A stretch of 64,000 nucleotides of DNA from Paenibacillus polygoni (GCF_030263935.1 NZ_CP127162.1:3543501-3607500), one strand, 5' to 3'; positions 49,685-60,089 are shown, counted from the first letter of the stretch. Translations and numbers: made by a program. Notes: generated by a model from the letters alone, not told the origin.

Positions 49685-52270
49685 TTACATCAGCATTTGC
49701 GGATCAACATCTATACTAATCAGTAAATCTTTCCCTTGAAAATCTTGTTCCATTTGACGAGCGATGTCCCGAACAAGCCCGGTGGCATCGATATCACCAC
49801 GCCATTTTACCATACATTGAAATCTGTATCTATTCTTCAGTCTCGCCATCGGAGAGGCTACCGGTCCAAGTACATCCAAAGCATCAGCACTAAATTTATC
49901 TAGACTTCCAAGCTGTCCTCGCTTCCCAGCCTGTTCCTTGAGCATCCTCGTGTAGTTTTCAGCAGCTCGCACAAGCAGTGGAAGCTGTTCATGTGAGAAT
50001 GTGACGAGGATCAAACGGCAATAAGGAGGATACTGCAAAATCTTGCGATGCTTTAATTCTTCCCTAATAAAATGGTTGAAATCATGCTTGCTTGCATGAA
50101 CGATAGAATAATGTTCTGGCGTGTAAGACTGAACGAATACTTCCCCAGGCAGTTGATGCCTTCCTGCTCGGCCTGCAACTTGTGTCAGCAATTGGAATGT
50201 TTTCTCCGCTGCACGGAAATCAGGTAAATTCAGCGCCGAATCAGCCGTAATTACACCGACAAGAGTGACATCTGGAAAATCAAGCCCTTTTGCTACCATC
50301 TGCGTTCCAAGCAAAATATCGGCTTTTTTCTCCCTAAAAGCTTTCAGCAGTTTTTCGTGTGATCCTTTTTCTGTTGTTGTATCTACATCCATACGAATCA
50401 CTCGAACGCCAGGGAACAACTTCGCCAGTTCTTCTTCTACCCGCTGCGTACCGGTTCCAAAGTAACGAATATGTTCACTCCCGCAGTCAGGACAAACCTC
50501 TGGTACCACTTCTGCATATCCGCAGTAGTGACATCGCATATTATTTGACCGCTGATGATATGTTAACGAAATATCACATTCGGGGCAGGTTGCCACATAA
50601 CCGCAGCTTCGGCACATTACAAAGGTAGAATACCCTCTTCGGTTTAGCAGCAATACCGTCTGTTCACCCTTTTCAATTCGCTCCGCAATCCCTTTATGTA
50701 GAGCCCGGCTGAACATGGAACGGTTGCCGTCCTTAAGTTCTTCTCGCATGTCTACAATGTGAACAACAGGCAGTTCATTTCCAAGCGCACGCGTAGGCAT
50801 CTCAAGCAGTACCGGCGCGAATTCATCATTGCTTTGCGATCTTGCAGCGTAATAACTTTCCATGGAAGGCGTTGCAGAGCCAAGAATAACGACAGCTCCC
50901 TGCTGACGAGCACGTTCTACTGCTACATCTCTTGCGTGATACTTCGGCGTTTCTTCTTGTTTATAAGAAGTTTCGTGTTCTTCATCTATGATAATGAGAC
51001 CCAGGTGTTCAAAAGGAGCAAATACGGCGGAACGAGCCCCAACGGCTACTTTTGCCTTACCTTCACGAATTTTACGCCATTCATCGTATCTTTCCCCGCC
51101 AGAGAGTCTGCTGTGCATCACAGCGACTTGATCACCAAAACGCCCCTTAAATCGCTCGACCATCTGAGGGGTGAGTGATATTTCGGGGACGAGGACAATA
51201 GCCTGACGATCTTGCTCAATCGCCCGCTGTATTGTCTGTAAATACACTTCTGTTTTTCCGCTTCCGGTTACTCCGTGCAAAAGGAATACCCCTTGTTTGC
51301 GCTCGTCCAATTTCTCCACAATCTTCTGATATACAGCCTGCTGTTCCAAAGTTAAAGGCAGCGGCTGAGTAGGTGTGAAGTGCCGTCCTTTATAAGGATC
51401 GCGAAATACTTCGACATCTTCAAGTACAACAAGCCCCTTGTCCTCTAAACCCTTCACTGTACCCGCGGATACCTGTAAGCCAGAGAGCACTTCTTTTAAT
51501 GCCATGGGCAAAAAAGAGCTCATCTCTATCAAATAAGAAAGCACTTCTTTTTGTCTCTTTCCCTTTGCTGGAAAATCGGCAAGAGCAGCCTCTGCCTCCT
51601 CTAATGAGACCGCAAGGTCAATAGAACGCAGTGTTTTCTTTTGCAGCTTATCCTTAATCGACTGGTTCTCTTGAAGCACACCTGTACGAAGCAGCTCTTT
51701 AATAAGGTCAGCGTCTTCAGGGTACCGTTTACCTAAATGATCTAATGTGACTTGTTCCTTACTTCGAACATATCGAATAATTTCATTTTTCACTTTGAAT
51801 GTCTCATTATCTTCGGGCAGATCAAATAGTACGCTGTCCGTCTTGTGTATACTTCTAGGTACGGATGAATCCTTGCTCTTCGTAGATTCTGCGGCAGATT
51901 GTTCCTGTGTCTCACTGTTGACTGAGATATAACGCTTGGCCTTTCCTTTTAGAGCCGTTGGAATCATTGCCTGCAGCGTAAGGATCCGATTGGAAGCATA
52001 CCGCTTGCTCATCCATCCTGCGAGTTCAATGAGATCTGGTGAAAGCGGTGGTACAAGATCAAGTAATTCTCCAATCGGCTTCAACTTGAACGTTGTATTT
52101 GTATGATCCGCGATGGAGATTACAAACCCTTGAACTGTTCGATGGCCAAAAGGGACTCCCACCCTGCTTCCTACTTCGACCCAGCCTAAAAGGGATTCGG
52201 GAATTAAATAATCGAATTCGCGGTCAGTATCCTTCGCTGGTACATCCACAATTACTTTCGCAATCTTCAA
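49685..52270 (-). CDS. priA: Primosomal replication protein N' (PriA helicase)
   Basis: Restarts stalled forks by loading the primosome. The 861-aa protein has an N-terminal DNA-binding domain (ending about 110), Walker A GVTGSGKTEVYL, the DEEH box and eight zinc-binding Cys. The Cys lie between CRSCGYVATCPEC and CPDCGSEHIRYFG. TTG 52270 is the start, with GGGAGGGAG 7 bases upstream; the longer frame from 52306 would overlap coaBC. Confidence 0.96.
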   Translation of the reverse strand: MKIAKVIVDVPAKDTDREFDYLIPESLLGWVEVGSRVGVPFGHRTVQGFVISIADHTNTTFKLKPIGELLDLVPPLSPDLIELAGWMSKRYASNRILTLQAMIPTALKGKAKRYISVNSETQEQSAAESTKSKDSSVPRSIHKTDSVLFDLPEDNETFKVKNEIIRYVRSKEQVTLDHLGKRYPEDADLIKELLRTGVLQENQSIKDKLQKKTLRSIDLAVSLEEAEAALADFPAKGKRQKEVLSYLIEMSSFLPMALKEVLSGLQVSAGTVKGLEDKGLVVLEDVEVFRDPYKGRHFTPTQPLPLTLEQQAVYQKIVEKLDERKQGVFLLHGVTGSGKTEVYLQTIQRAIEQDRQAIVLVPEISLTPQMVERFKGRFGDQVAVMHSRLSGGERYDEWRKIREGKAKVAVGARSAVFAPFEHLGLIIIDEEHETSYKQEETPKYHARDVAVERARQQGAVVILGSATPSMESYYAARSQSNDEFAPVLLEMPTRALGNELPVVHIVDMREELKDGNRSMFSRALHKGIAERIEKGEQTVLLLNRRGYSTFVMCRSCGYVATCPECDISLTYHQRSNNMRCHYCGYAEVVPEVCPDCGSEHIRYFGTGTQRVEEELAKLFPGVRVIRMDVDTTTEKGSHEKLLKAFREKKADILLGTQMVAKGLDFPDVTLVGVITADSALNLPDFRAAEKTFQLLTQVAGRAGRHQLPGEVFVQSYTPEHYSIVHASKHDFNHFIREELKHRKILQYPPYCRLILVTFSHEQLPLLVRAAENYTRMLKEQAGKRGQLGSLDKFSADALDVLGPVASPMARLKNRYRFQCMVKWRGDIDATGLVRDIARQMEQDFQGKDLLISIDVDPQMLM

Positions 52271-52274
52271 GGGT

Positions 52275-53486
52275 TTACTCCCTCCCCTCCATTTGCGAAA
52301 TTGCAATTTGAAATACTTGTCTTGCGACTTCGTCTTTTGATATTACGGCTATTTCTTTAACTAATCCATGCTTGTCATAGATTTCAACGGCATTGGTATC
52401 CGTCCCAAAACCTGCTCCTGGTTTTGTTACATCATTAGCCACGATAAGATCCGCATTTTTTCGTTCTAATTTTCCTTTTGCATGGAATTCAATATCATTT
52501 GTTTCCGCTGCAAATCCAATCAAATATTGATGTGTTTTTTCTTTACCAAGCGATTCTAAAATGTCGATGGTTTTGACAAGAGACAGCGTGAGTGTATCGT
52601 CTTTCTTCTTGATTTTTTGTTTTGCAGCTTCCGCAGGTCTATAATCTGCCACGGCCGCAGCTTTAACCATAATATCCGTCTCTGGCCAAAGTTTATGGAC
52701 CGCCTCATACATCTCCTCAGCAGACTGCACTTTCACTACGTTGACATCTGCCGGATAAGGAACCTGCATATTGGCGGCAACAAGGGTAACCTCCGCCCCC
52801 ATGTCTTTCGCAGCGGCCGCAAAGGCCACTCCCATTTTCCCAGAAGAATCATTCGTTATATATCTAACAGGGTCAATTCGCTCAATGGTTCCGCCTGCGG
52901 TAACGACAACCTTTTTCCCTGCCAAACATCCTTTTTCAGATTGACGTTCAAAGAATGTTTCTACCACAGCTGCGATCGTTTCCGGTTCTTCAAGCCTGCC
53001 TTTTCCTACATAGCCGCAAGCAAGCTGACCTACACCAGGTTCGATAAAATGAACCCCTCTCGAATGAAGGGTATTCATATTCGCAACAACCGCAGGATGT
53101 TCATACATATGAACATTCATAGCAGGAGCAATCATAACAGGAGCTGTCGTGGCAAGGAGTGTTGTGGTCAGCATATCATCGGCAAAGCCATGTGCCATTT
53201 TAGCAATGGTATTTGCTGTTGCCGGAGCAACAAGTACAAGGTCCGCTGTATCTGCTAAATGGATATGAGAGACAACCGAAGCATCTCGTTCATCAAATGT
53301 ATCGGTATAAACCGGATTTCGCGACAGTGATTGCAAGGTAAGCTCTGTGATGAACTTCTTAGCAGATTCGGTCATAATCACATGCACCTCTGCCCCTTTT
53401 TGCACGAGCTTGCTTGTCAGTGCTGCTGCTTTATATGCTGCAATGCCTCCTGTTACTCCGAGCACGATTTTTTTACCTTTCAACAT
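52275..53486 (-). CDS. coaBC: Phosphopantothenoylcysteine decarboxylase/synthetase
   Basis: Bifunctional coenzyme A enzyme. The N-terminal flavin-dependent CoaC decarboxylase shows LGVTGGIAAYKAAAL, APAMNVHMYEHP and GQLACGYVGKGRL with its catalytic Cys. The C-terminal CoaB ligase shows VTAGGTIERIDPVRYITN and IGFAAETND. The protein is 403 aa from ATG 53486, preceded by AGGGGGA. It sits between rpoZ and priA as in B. subtilis. Confidence 0.97.
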   Translation of the reverse strand: MLKGKKIVLGVTGGIAAYKAAALTSKLVQKGAEVHVIMTESAKKFITELTLQSLSRNPVYTDTFDERDASVVSHIHLADTADLVLVAPATANTIAKMAHGFADDMLTTTLLATTAPVMIAPAMNVHMYEHPAVVANMNTLHSRGVHFIEPGVGQLACGYVGKGRLEEPETIAAVVETFFERQSEKGCLAGKKVVVTAGGTIERIDPVRYITNDSSGKMGVAFAAAAKDMGAEVTLVAANMQVPYPADVNVVKVQSAEEMYEAVHKLWPETDIMVKAAAVADYRPAEAAKQKIKKKDDTLTLSLVKTIDILESLGKEKTHQYLIGFAAETNDIEFHAKGKLERKNADLIVANDVTKPGAGFGTDTNAVEIYDKHGLVKEIAVISKDEVARQVFQIAISQMEGRE

Positions 53487-53573
53487 ATGCGCTCCCCCTG
53501 TTCTTATCATAGATCATGTCAATAACTACGCTTGTATCTTTCGTTAAACAGAAGCAAAAAAAGAAGTAGAAAG

Positions 53574-53598
53574 AAAAAAATAACAACCTTCCGGTTGT
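53574..53598 (-). terminator. Terminator of remA-gmk-rpoZ
   Basis: On the minus strand ACAACC-GGAA-GGTTGT forms a tetraloop hairpin followed by TATTTTTTT. coaBC downstream must then use readthrough or its own promoter. Confidence 0.8.
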
Positions 53599-53654
53599 CA
53601 CTTTTATCAGGGTGTTACCTATATTAGTAATTCAGTAAAGATAGATGAGTAGAA

Positions 53655-53876
53655 TTATGCTTGGTTTTCTTCTTTTTCGTCAGTACCTGGCTCTACTTTG
53701 ATCATGTCGTCATAAATCTCTTCAAGAGCAACGCCCACTTGTTTATGAGATTTAGGATTTCTAAGTTCGGATTTTTCACCTTCACGAAGCTGTCTAGCAC
53801 GTCTGGATGCAGCAACTACAAGAGAATACTTACTGTCGACTTTGTTCATCATTTCATCAATAGATGGATATAACAA
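53655..53876 (-). CDS. rpoZ: DNA-directed RNA polymerase omega subunit
   Basis: A 73-aa subunit aiding RNA polymerase assembly. The TTG at 53876, with GAGGTG 6 bases upstream, gives the standard start MLYPSIDEMM. YSLVVAASRRARQL and the conserved KSHKQVGVALEEIYDD region are present. It follows gmk as in most Firmicutes. Confidence 0.95.
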   Translation of the reverse strand: MLYPSIDEMMNKVDSKYSLVVAASRRARQLREGEKSELRNPKSHKQVGVALEEIYDDMIKVEPGTDEKEENQA

Positions 53877-53896
53877 TACGAACACCTCATTCGATT

Positions 53897-54472
53897 CTAT
53901 TTTTTCGCTACTTTACAATGTTCGGCGATGATGATTGATTCTATTCGCTTGCACGCCAAATCAATTTCATCATTAACTACCGCATAATCATATTTTTCTA
54001 AAAGACTAATCTCTTCAGCAGCAACAGTCATCCGGTGATCAATCGTTGCTTGGTTCTCCGTACCGCGGCCTTGGATACGGTCTTTTAGTTCATCGAGCGA
54101 AGGAGGCAGTAAAAACACAAAAATTCCTTCTGGGAATTTTTCTTTTACTTTAAGCGCTCCTTGCACCTCAATTTCGAGAATAATATCTTTGCCTGATTCA
54201 AGCGTCTGTTCTACAAAATCACGCGGGGTACCATAGTAATTACCCACATATTCCGCATGTTCTAGTAGTTCATCTTTTTCAATCATATCAAGAAATTGTT
54301 CACGGCTTTTGAAAAAATAGTTCACTCCGTTTTCTTCGCCAAGTCTTGGCTGGCGTGTCGTTGCCGACACAGAGTACGTCAAATTAGGAACTCGTTTACG
54401 CAAAGCAGTACATACCGTTCCTTTTCCTACACCCGATGGGCCAGATAATACAATAAGTAATCCCTTAGACAT
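53897..54472 (-). CDS. gmk: Guanylate kinase
   Basis: Converts GMP to GDP. The 191-aa enzyme has the P-loop [11 protein letters not shown], the GMP-binding [19 protein letters not shown] and the lid [13 protein letters not shown] 54472 is preceded by GGAG at 6 bases. It lies 14 bases after remA. Confidence 0.97.
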   Translation of the reverse strand: MSKGLLIVLSGPSGVGKGTVCTALRKRVPNLTYSVSATTRQPRLGEENGVNYFFKSREQFLDMIEKDELLEHAEYVGNYYGTPRDFVEQTLESGKDIILEIEVQGALKVKEKFPEGIFVFLLPPSLDELKDRIQGRGTENQATIDHRMTVAAEEISLLEKYDYAVVNDEIDLACKRIESIIIAEHCKVAKK

Positions 54473-54486
54473 ATTACACTCCATTT

Positions 54487-54747
54487 TTATTCGTCGTTGT
54501 CATCGTCTTTAGAAGATAGACGATGGGCAACCGTCTCCGGCTGCACTGCGGACAAGATCACATGATCACTGTCAGTAATAATTACAGCACGTGTTCTGCG
54601 TCCATATGTAGCATCAATGAGCATATGACGATCTCGTGCTTCCTGGATAATTCTTTTGATAGGCGCTGATTCAGGGCTAACAATAGATATGATACGATTC
54701 GCTGAAACGATATTACCAAATCCTATGTTAATGAGTTTAATCGCCAT
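54487..54747 (-). CDS. remA: Extracellular matrix regulator RemA (DUF370)
   Basis: An 86-aa DNA-binding protein that in B. subtilis activates biofilm matrix operons and osmoprotection genes. [20 protein letters not shown] and [20 protein letters not shown] match RemA. It is of interest here because an exopolysaccharide locus lies in the same window. The C-terminus (SSKDDDNDE) is acidic. Confidence 0.95.
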   Translation of the reverse strand: MAIKLINIGFGNIVSANRIISIVSPESAPIKRIIQEARDRHMLIDATYGRRTRAVIITDSDHVILSAVQPETVAHRLSSKDDDNDE

Positions 54748-54830
54748 ATTCAGGTTCGTCCCCCTATAACTTTTGATCCTTCTCGCAAAGCATTGTTGTT
54801 ATTTGGCAGCAAGCTTACCTTCATTCTAGA

Positions 54831-55721
54831 CTACTCTAGATTTGCAGCCTGTTCCCTAATTTTCTCAAGCTCGGCCTTCATGTCCATCACGAGATTAACC
54901 AAGGTCAGGTGATGAGCTTTTGTACCGATGGTGTTCACTTCACGATTCATTTCCTGAATCAAGAAATCAAGTTTGCGACCTACAGGGTCAGGACTGGTCA
55001 GTAATTGCCTACACTGCGTAAGATGACTAGAGAGACGAGTCAGTTCCTCATCTATGTTGGATCGGTCCGCAAAAATCGCAATCTCCATACCAAATTTATG
55101 TTCATCAAAAGATCCATCTGATATCTCGGTCAATCGCTGCCTCAGTTTATCTCGATATTCGGTCACTACATGAGGTGCAAGCTCAACCATCTTTTCATGA
55201 TAGACCTCTAAACTTGAAATCCGGGTCTCTATATCTTTCGCAAGGTGACTTCCTTCACGAGCTCGCATATCCACCAGCTCCTCAAGGGCATGAGTGATCC
55301 CCTCTTGCAGCGCAATGTCCCAAGCTTCATCTTCTGTTGCCACTCGGAGAATTGCTTCTTCCGGTTTCAGAAGCACGCCAGGAAGTGAAAGTACATCTGA
55401 TATTTCCATATTCCCTCTCATTCCATAACGAAGCTCGAGTTCTTTTGCGGCTTCTAAATAAGAAGCTACTACCTCTTCGTTAAGGACTGGGTTCAGATGA
55501 CTCTCCACTGAAAGTTCCTTCGTTATAAATACGTCAATCCGTCCACGCCTTAGCTCGCGCTGTATGATTTTACGAAGTCCATCTTCGTAGCGTGTCCACT
55601 CCCGCGGCATTCGGAATACCACTTCGCAATACCTGTGGTTCACAGACTTCATTTCAAACAATACATTATAGCCGCCATAGCTGAGCGAATATTGACCGTA
55701 TCCGGTCATGCTGAATGACAT
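54831..55721 (-). CDS. yloC: YicC/YloC family endoribonuclease
   Basis: YicC-type proteins are RNases implicated in small-RNA turnover. The start at ATG 55721 gives MSFSMTGYGQYSL, the family N-terminus, and 296 aa; a longer frame to 55781 is not favoured. SVNHRYCEVVFRMPRE and the C-terminal DFLIQEMNREVNTIGTKAH are typical. It precedes remA as in B. subtilis. Confidence 0.92.
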   Translation of the reverse strand: MSFSMTGYGQYSLSYGGYNVLFEMKSVNHRYCEVVFRMPREWTRYEDGLRKIIQRELRRGRIDVFITKELSVESHLNPVLNEEVVASYLEAAKELELRYGMRGNMEISDVLSLPGVLLKPEEAILRVATEDEAWDIALQEGITHALEELVDMRAREGSHLAKDIETRISSLEVYHEKMVELAPHVVTEYRDKLRQRLTEISDGSFDEHKFGMEIAIFADRSNIDEELTRLSSHLTQCRQLLTSPDPVGRKLDFLIQEMNREVNTIGTKAHHLTLVNLVMDMKAELEKIREQAANLE

Positions 55722-55896
55722 CGGCATCACATCCATTACACTATTGTATCGGATTATAGTGGTTGAAACAAGTATGAACATTGCGCTTCATCCCCGTTTA
55801 ATTCCTACCATTATTGCCTAAAAAAGGGCTTCCTAGTAGAATAAATGAATACTTTTTCTAAAAAAAGATGCTGAACATGGATAAGGAGACCCTCTC

Positions 55897-56301
55897 ATGA
55901 AAACAGAACTTCAACTTATTGTCCGTCCAACCGAAATCGATGTGAATGGCCATGTCAATAATGCAAAGTATTTAGAGTATCTCGAATGGGGAAGAGAAGA
56001 ATGGTACGAAGCTATGGGCCTCCCCTATAACAAACTGCTGCAAGAAGGATTTCAAACGGTCACCGTTAACATTAATATTAACTATCGTAAAGAATGTGTT
56101 CAGAATGATCGGCTCACCGTGATCACAGAACCAGAAAAAGCCGGGAACTCAAGTTATGTATTGAAACAAACAATTATGAACGAGACAAATGTTGTCTGTG
56201 CTGATGCGGTCGTAACTAGCGTAACGATGGATCCATCTAGTCGAAAAAGTAAACCTTTGCCCGAGATGCTGCGAAAATTCTTTCCGGCAAATCAGTTATG
56301 A
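55897..56301 (+). CDS. Acyl-CoA thioesterase (hotdog fold, 4HBT type)
   Basis: A 134-aa single-hotdog protein that likely hydrolyses acyl-CoA. VRPTEIDVNGHVNNAKYLEY carries the Asp-x-x-x-H-V-N-N active-site motif, and YLEWGREEWYEAMG is the hotdog helix. AAGGAGA precedes the ATG. It is divergent from yloC and convergent with yitJ, interrupting the ylo order. The physiological substrate is unknown. Confidence 0.88.
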   Translation: MKTELQLIVRPTEIDVNGHVNNAKYLEYLEWGREEWYEAMGLPYNKLLQEGFQTVTVNININYRKECVQNDRLTVITEPEKAGNSSYVLKQTIMNETNVVCADAVVTSVTMDPSSRKSKPLPEMLRKFFPANQL

Positions 56302-56319
56302 AACTCATTCCGGCATAGT

Positions 56320-56371
56320 AAAAAAAGGGTGCCTTTGCTGCAGAGTTCATTTCCGCAGCAAGGCACCTTTC
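56320..56371. terminator. Bidirectional terminator between thioesterase and yitJ genes
   Basis: GGTGCCTTTGCTGC and GCAGCAAGGCACC form a long stem (one bulge) with A and T tracts outside. Confidence 0.88.
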
Positions 56372-56404
56372 TAATAAAGTCAAAATAAAAATTGATAATA
56401 AAGT

Positions 56405-58297
56405 TTAATTTATAATTGCTGCTGATCCCTTTTTCTCCATAATGTGATTTGACTTTTCCCATACAAACTTCGTCAGTTCTTCGCTCATATCATAGAACAT
56501 AAACGGCGTCATAATATAGATTCCATTGAAATGCTCCATAGCAACTTCGATCAATTCTTTGGCAATTGCAGTACCCGTCGCTCTGCCTTCTTCCCCTTCA
56601 AGCCCTGCCATCTGCTCTCTTACCTCGTCTGATAAAAGAATACCAGGAACCTCGTTATGCAGATATTCGGCATTACGGCCGCTCGCAAGCGGCATGATTC
56701 CAATAAAGATTGGAATCTCAAGATGCTTGGTCGCTTCCTTAAGCGCAACAATCAAATCTTTATCGTACACAGGCTGGGTCATGATGTAATCCGCACCTGC
56801 CGCTATTTTTTTCTCTAAGCGCTGAACTGCCTTCTCTATATATTTTACATTTGGATTAAAAGCAGCACCTACTACAAAATCCGCTTTTTGTTTCAGCGGC
56901 TTACCTGAAAAGGCAATTCCGTCATTCAGCTGTTTGATCATTCGAATAATTTCAAAAGAAGTCATATCATATACCGAGCTTGCCCCGGGTAGATCACCAA
57001 ACCTAGCTGGATCACCGGTTACTGCAAGAACGTGATCAATGCCTAAGGCATCAAACCCCATCAGATGGGACTGAGTCCCAATTAAATTTCGATCTCTGCA
57101 GGCAATATGGATCAAAGGCCTTATCCCTGTCTGTTCCTTCACGAGGTAACCTAGTGCCATATTGCTCATACGGGTAACCGCCAGGGAGTTATCGGCCAGT
57201 GTCAGCGCATCAACCCCTGCTGCTTTTAGACATTTCGCACCTTTTAGGAACTTTTCAATATCGAGATCCCTAGGCGGGTCGAGTTCTACAATAACGGTAT
57301 GGCGTTCTTTGACCAGATCCACGATGGTAGGTTCTGTACGTGTTTTTTCAGATTGATCCAAGGATACAAACGAACTTCTGATTTCATCACGTGTGAATAA
57401 TGCCTCTTCATTGAGCGGCGGAAGGAGAGCTGGCTGATATGCTGCAAGTGCTTCAGCTATTGCCTTAATGTGCTCAGGTGTGGTACCGCAGCAGCCGCCA
57501 ATAATGCGGGCGTTCAGATCTGCAAAACGAACAGCGGTCTGTCCAAAATACTCAGCAGATGCGCCAAATCGAACTTCACCATCAATATAGTCAGCAATCC
57601 CTGCGTTAGGATATACGGACATAGGAATACCGATATCAGACACCGTTTCCATCGCACGCATGATGGCATTTGGACCTGAGCGGCAGTTAAATCCAATCAC
57701 ATCTGCTCCTTCTCCATGTAAGATGGAGAAGGCTTGAGGCATAGTGTAACCATCGAGTGTTCTTCCAATATCGTCAATGGCAAACTGGCAGATAACAGGA
57801 ATTTCAGACTGTTTTCTTATACTCCGGAGTGCGATCAAGAGTTCTTCAACATCATAAAAGGTTTCGAGCATGATCCCATCAACGCCCTCTTCAATCAGCG
57901 CGGTAACTTGCTCCTCATAATAATACCCAAGTTTACTTTTCGAAATATCAAAACGTTTACCGGCTCTAATCGAACCTGCAGCCCCAACTACATATCCTCT
58001 TCCATTTAAAGCTTCCCTGGCAATCCGAACTCCCGCCCGGTTAATGTCCACCACTTTGTCTTCTAGACCGAATTTGGAAAGTTTATCGTAATTGGCCGAA
58101 TACGTATTGGTCTCAATCAGTTGTGTGCCTGCATCGATATACTGCATATGTACATCAAGAATGACATCAGGTGATTCTAGATTCAGTTCCTCATAGGAGA
58201 TTCCGACAGGAAAACCCTTTTGATATAAATAAGTACCTATCGCCCCATCGCCAATCAGGATTTCCTTTTGCAACACCTTGCGTAGATCCACCCTCAT
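56405..58297 (-). CDS. yitJ: Bifunctional homocysteine S-methyltransferase / 5,10-methylenetetrahydrofolate reductase
   Basis: A 630-aa fusion for methionine synthesis. Residues 1-290 are the zinc homocysteine methyltransferase: LIGDGAIGTYLYQKG, IGFNCRSGPNAIM with one zinc Cys, and GGCCGTTPEHI with the other two. Residues 330-610 are MetF-like, with VELDPPRDLDIEKFL, VLAVTGDPARFG and YIMTQPVYDKD. GGGAGGAG lies just before ATG 58297. B. subtilis yitJ has a SAM riboswitch; here only 70 bases separate the start from an IS, and no S-box is seen. Confidence 0.93.
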   Translation of the reverse strand: MRVDLRKVLQKEILIGDGAIGTYLYQKGFPVGISYEELNLESPDVILDVHMQYIDAGTQLIETNTYSANYDKLSKFGLEDKVVDINRAGVRIAREALNGRGYVVGAAGSIRAGKRFDISKSKLGYYYEEQVTALIEEGVDGIMLETFYDVEELLIALRSIRKQSEIPVICQFAIDDIGRTLDGYTMPQAFSILHGEGADVIGFNCRSGPNAIMRAMETVSDIGIPMSVYPNAGIADYIDGEVRFGASAEYFGQTAVRFADLNARIIGGCCGTTPEHIKAIAEALAAYQPALLPPLNEEALFTRDEIRSSFVSLDQSEKTRTEPTIVDLVKERHTVIVELDPPRDLDIEKFLKGAKCLKAAGVDALTLADNSLAVTRMSNMALGYLVKEQTGIRPLIHIACRDRNLIGTQSHLMGFDALGIDHVLAVTGDPARFGDLPGASSVYDMTSFEIIRMIKQLNDGIAFSGKPLKQKADFVVGAAFNPNVKYIEKAVQRLEKKIAAGADYIMTQPVYDKDLIVALKEATKHLEIPIFIGIMPLASGRNAEYLHNEVPGILLSDEVREQMAGLEGEEGRATGTAIAKELIEVAMEHFNGIYIMTPFMFYDMSEELTKFVWEKSNHIMEKKGSAAIIN

Positions 58298-58367
58298 TCT
58301 CCTCCCGTCAATTCCCTATATTTCACACTAATGTAACATAAAAGCATAAAAAGAGGGAACTAGTATG

Positions 58368-60059
58368 GAGGCCACTGAAAAAGTCTACTCATAAAAAAAG
58401 GTACGGATCCTCAAAAAAGTTGAGGATCCGTACCTTTTTTTCGCTTATAATTAATGCATCATGAAAAGTAGGTGAGCGGATGATTCGACAACAACAAACC
58501 TTGGTTCTGAGTCCTTATGCGGCACTGTATGACATTGTTGTACCGAAGGACAATATGCTTCGTCAAATCAATGAATTGGTGGACTTCACTTTTATATACG
58601 AAGAGTTGGAAGCAAAATATTGCTTAGACAATGGACGTAACGCCATTGACCCGATTCGCATGTTTAAATATTTATTACTGAAAGCTATATTTGAACTCTC
58701 TGACGCAGACATTGTTGAACGCTCTAAGTATGACCTGTCGTTTAAATTTTTCTTGGCATGGCACCAGAAGACTCGGTAATCGATCCAAGTTCTCTAACGA
58801 AATTCCGCAAACTACGTTTAAAAGATATGAACCTACTCGACATGCTTATCGGGCAGACCGTAACCCTTGCGATTGAGCAGGGTATCTTAAAAAGCACCTC
58901 TATCATCGTAGATGCCACGCATACGAAAGCTCGCTACAACCAGAAATCACCGCAAGAAATCCTGCAAGACCGTGCGCGGAAGCTGCGCAAAATGGTTTAC
59001 ACGATGGATGAATCGGTCAAAGCCAAAATGCCAGTAAAGAACGTGAACCATGTGCTCGAAGACGAAATTGCGTACTGTCAAAAACTTGTCGCTTTCATCG
59101 AAGAAGAATCCGGAATCGCACAGGTGCCAAAAATTGTAGAGCCGCTTAATCTTCTGAAAGAGACGATTGAGGATGATGTAGAGCAACTGCGCCTTGCAGC
59201 AGATCCAGACGCGCGCGTAGGACACAAGAGCGCAGATAGCGCCTTTTTCGGTTACAAAACACATCTAGCGATGACCGAGGAACGTCTAATAACGGCAGCT
59301 GTCATTACGACGGGCGAGAAAAATGATGGAAAACAATTACTGACACTGATCGAAAAAAGCCAAGCCGCCGGGATGCAGGTCAAAACGGTAATTGGAGATA
59401 CGGCGTATTCTGAGAAGGATAACCTGATCTACACGAAACAAAACGAGATTGAACTTGTAGCGAAACTTAATCCACTCATTACACAAGGTGCTCGTAAGAA
59501 AGAGGACGAGTTTCTGTTCAACAAAGATGCTGGCATGTACGTTTGTCCAGCCGGACACATGGCGATTCGAAAAGCACGACAAGGGAAAACAGGCATCAGT
59601 AAAAACCAACAAGACACCTATTTTTTCGATGTGGAACTCTGCAAACGCTGTCCGTATAAGGAAGACTGTTACAGAGAAGGAGCCAAGAGCAAAACGTATT
59701 CCGTGACAGTAAAATCCGACGAACACTTGGAACAGAAGGCGTTCCAGGATACAGAATATTTCAAAACAAAATCGAAGGAACGCTACAAAATTGAAGCAAA
59801 GAACAGTGAACTCAAACATGGGCACGGGTATGATGTAGCCACATCCTCGGGTCTGCTTGGCATGCAACTGCAAGGTGCGATGGCCATATTCGCTGTAAAT
59901 CTCAAACGAATACTGAAATTAGCAGACTAAGAACTACTAGTGAATACAGAATTATGAAGACAAAAAGAGGACATTCATCTCCAAAACACGGAGTGAATGT
60001 CTTCTTTTTACACTATTTGCACAGCCTCCAAAGAAAAGCGCAAGTTCTTCAGTGGCCTC
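58368..60059 (+). mobile_element. IS1182-type insertion sequence
   Basis: A 1,692-bp element bounded by 12-bp perfect inverted repeats, GAGGCCACTGAA (58368-58379) and TTCAGTGGCCTC (60048-60059). An 8-bp direct repeat CTAGTATG flanks it (58360-58367 and 60060-60067). Strong hairpins lie inside each end (58393-58442 and about 59966-60006). It is inserted between dapF and yitJ, both on the opposite strand. Confidence 0.93.
58480..59930 (+). pseudogene. IS1182-family transposase, frameshifted
   Basis: The N-terminal frame (from ATG 58480 behind AGGTGA) encodes the transposase N-domain (MIRQQQTLVLSPYAALYD up to DLSFKFFLAWH). It then leaves the family frame and stops at 58779. The rest resumes at 58758 (MAPEDSVIDPSSLTKFRKLR) and runs 390 aa. 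It has the DDE-type domain (IVDATHTKARYN, VIGDTAYSEKDN) and the Cys-rich segment CKRCPYKEDCYRE. The expected join is FFLGMAPED, so one G appears lost from TTGG(G)CATGG near 58756. No classical slippery heptamer is in frame there. Confidence 0.9.
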
Positions 60060-60089
60060 CTAGTATGTCCCCTCTTTTTGTCAAAATCC

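Noticed and set aside
58740..58780. Programmed -1 frameshifting in the transposase
   Set aside because: No X-XXY-YYZ heptamer is in the zero frame near the junction, and the simplest repair is one missing G; IS1182 transposases are normally a single ORF.
59337..59873. 178-codon minus-strand frame inside the IS
   Set aside because: Antisense shadow of the transposase; Phe/Cys-rich composition and no ribosome site.
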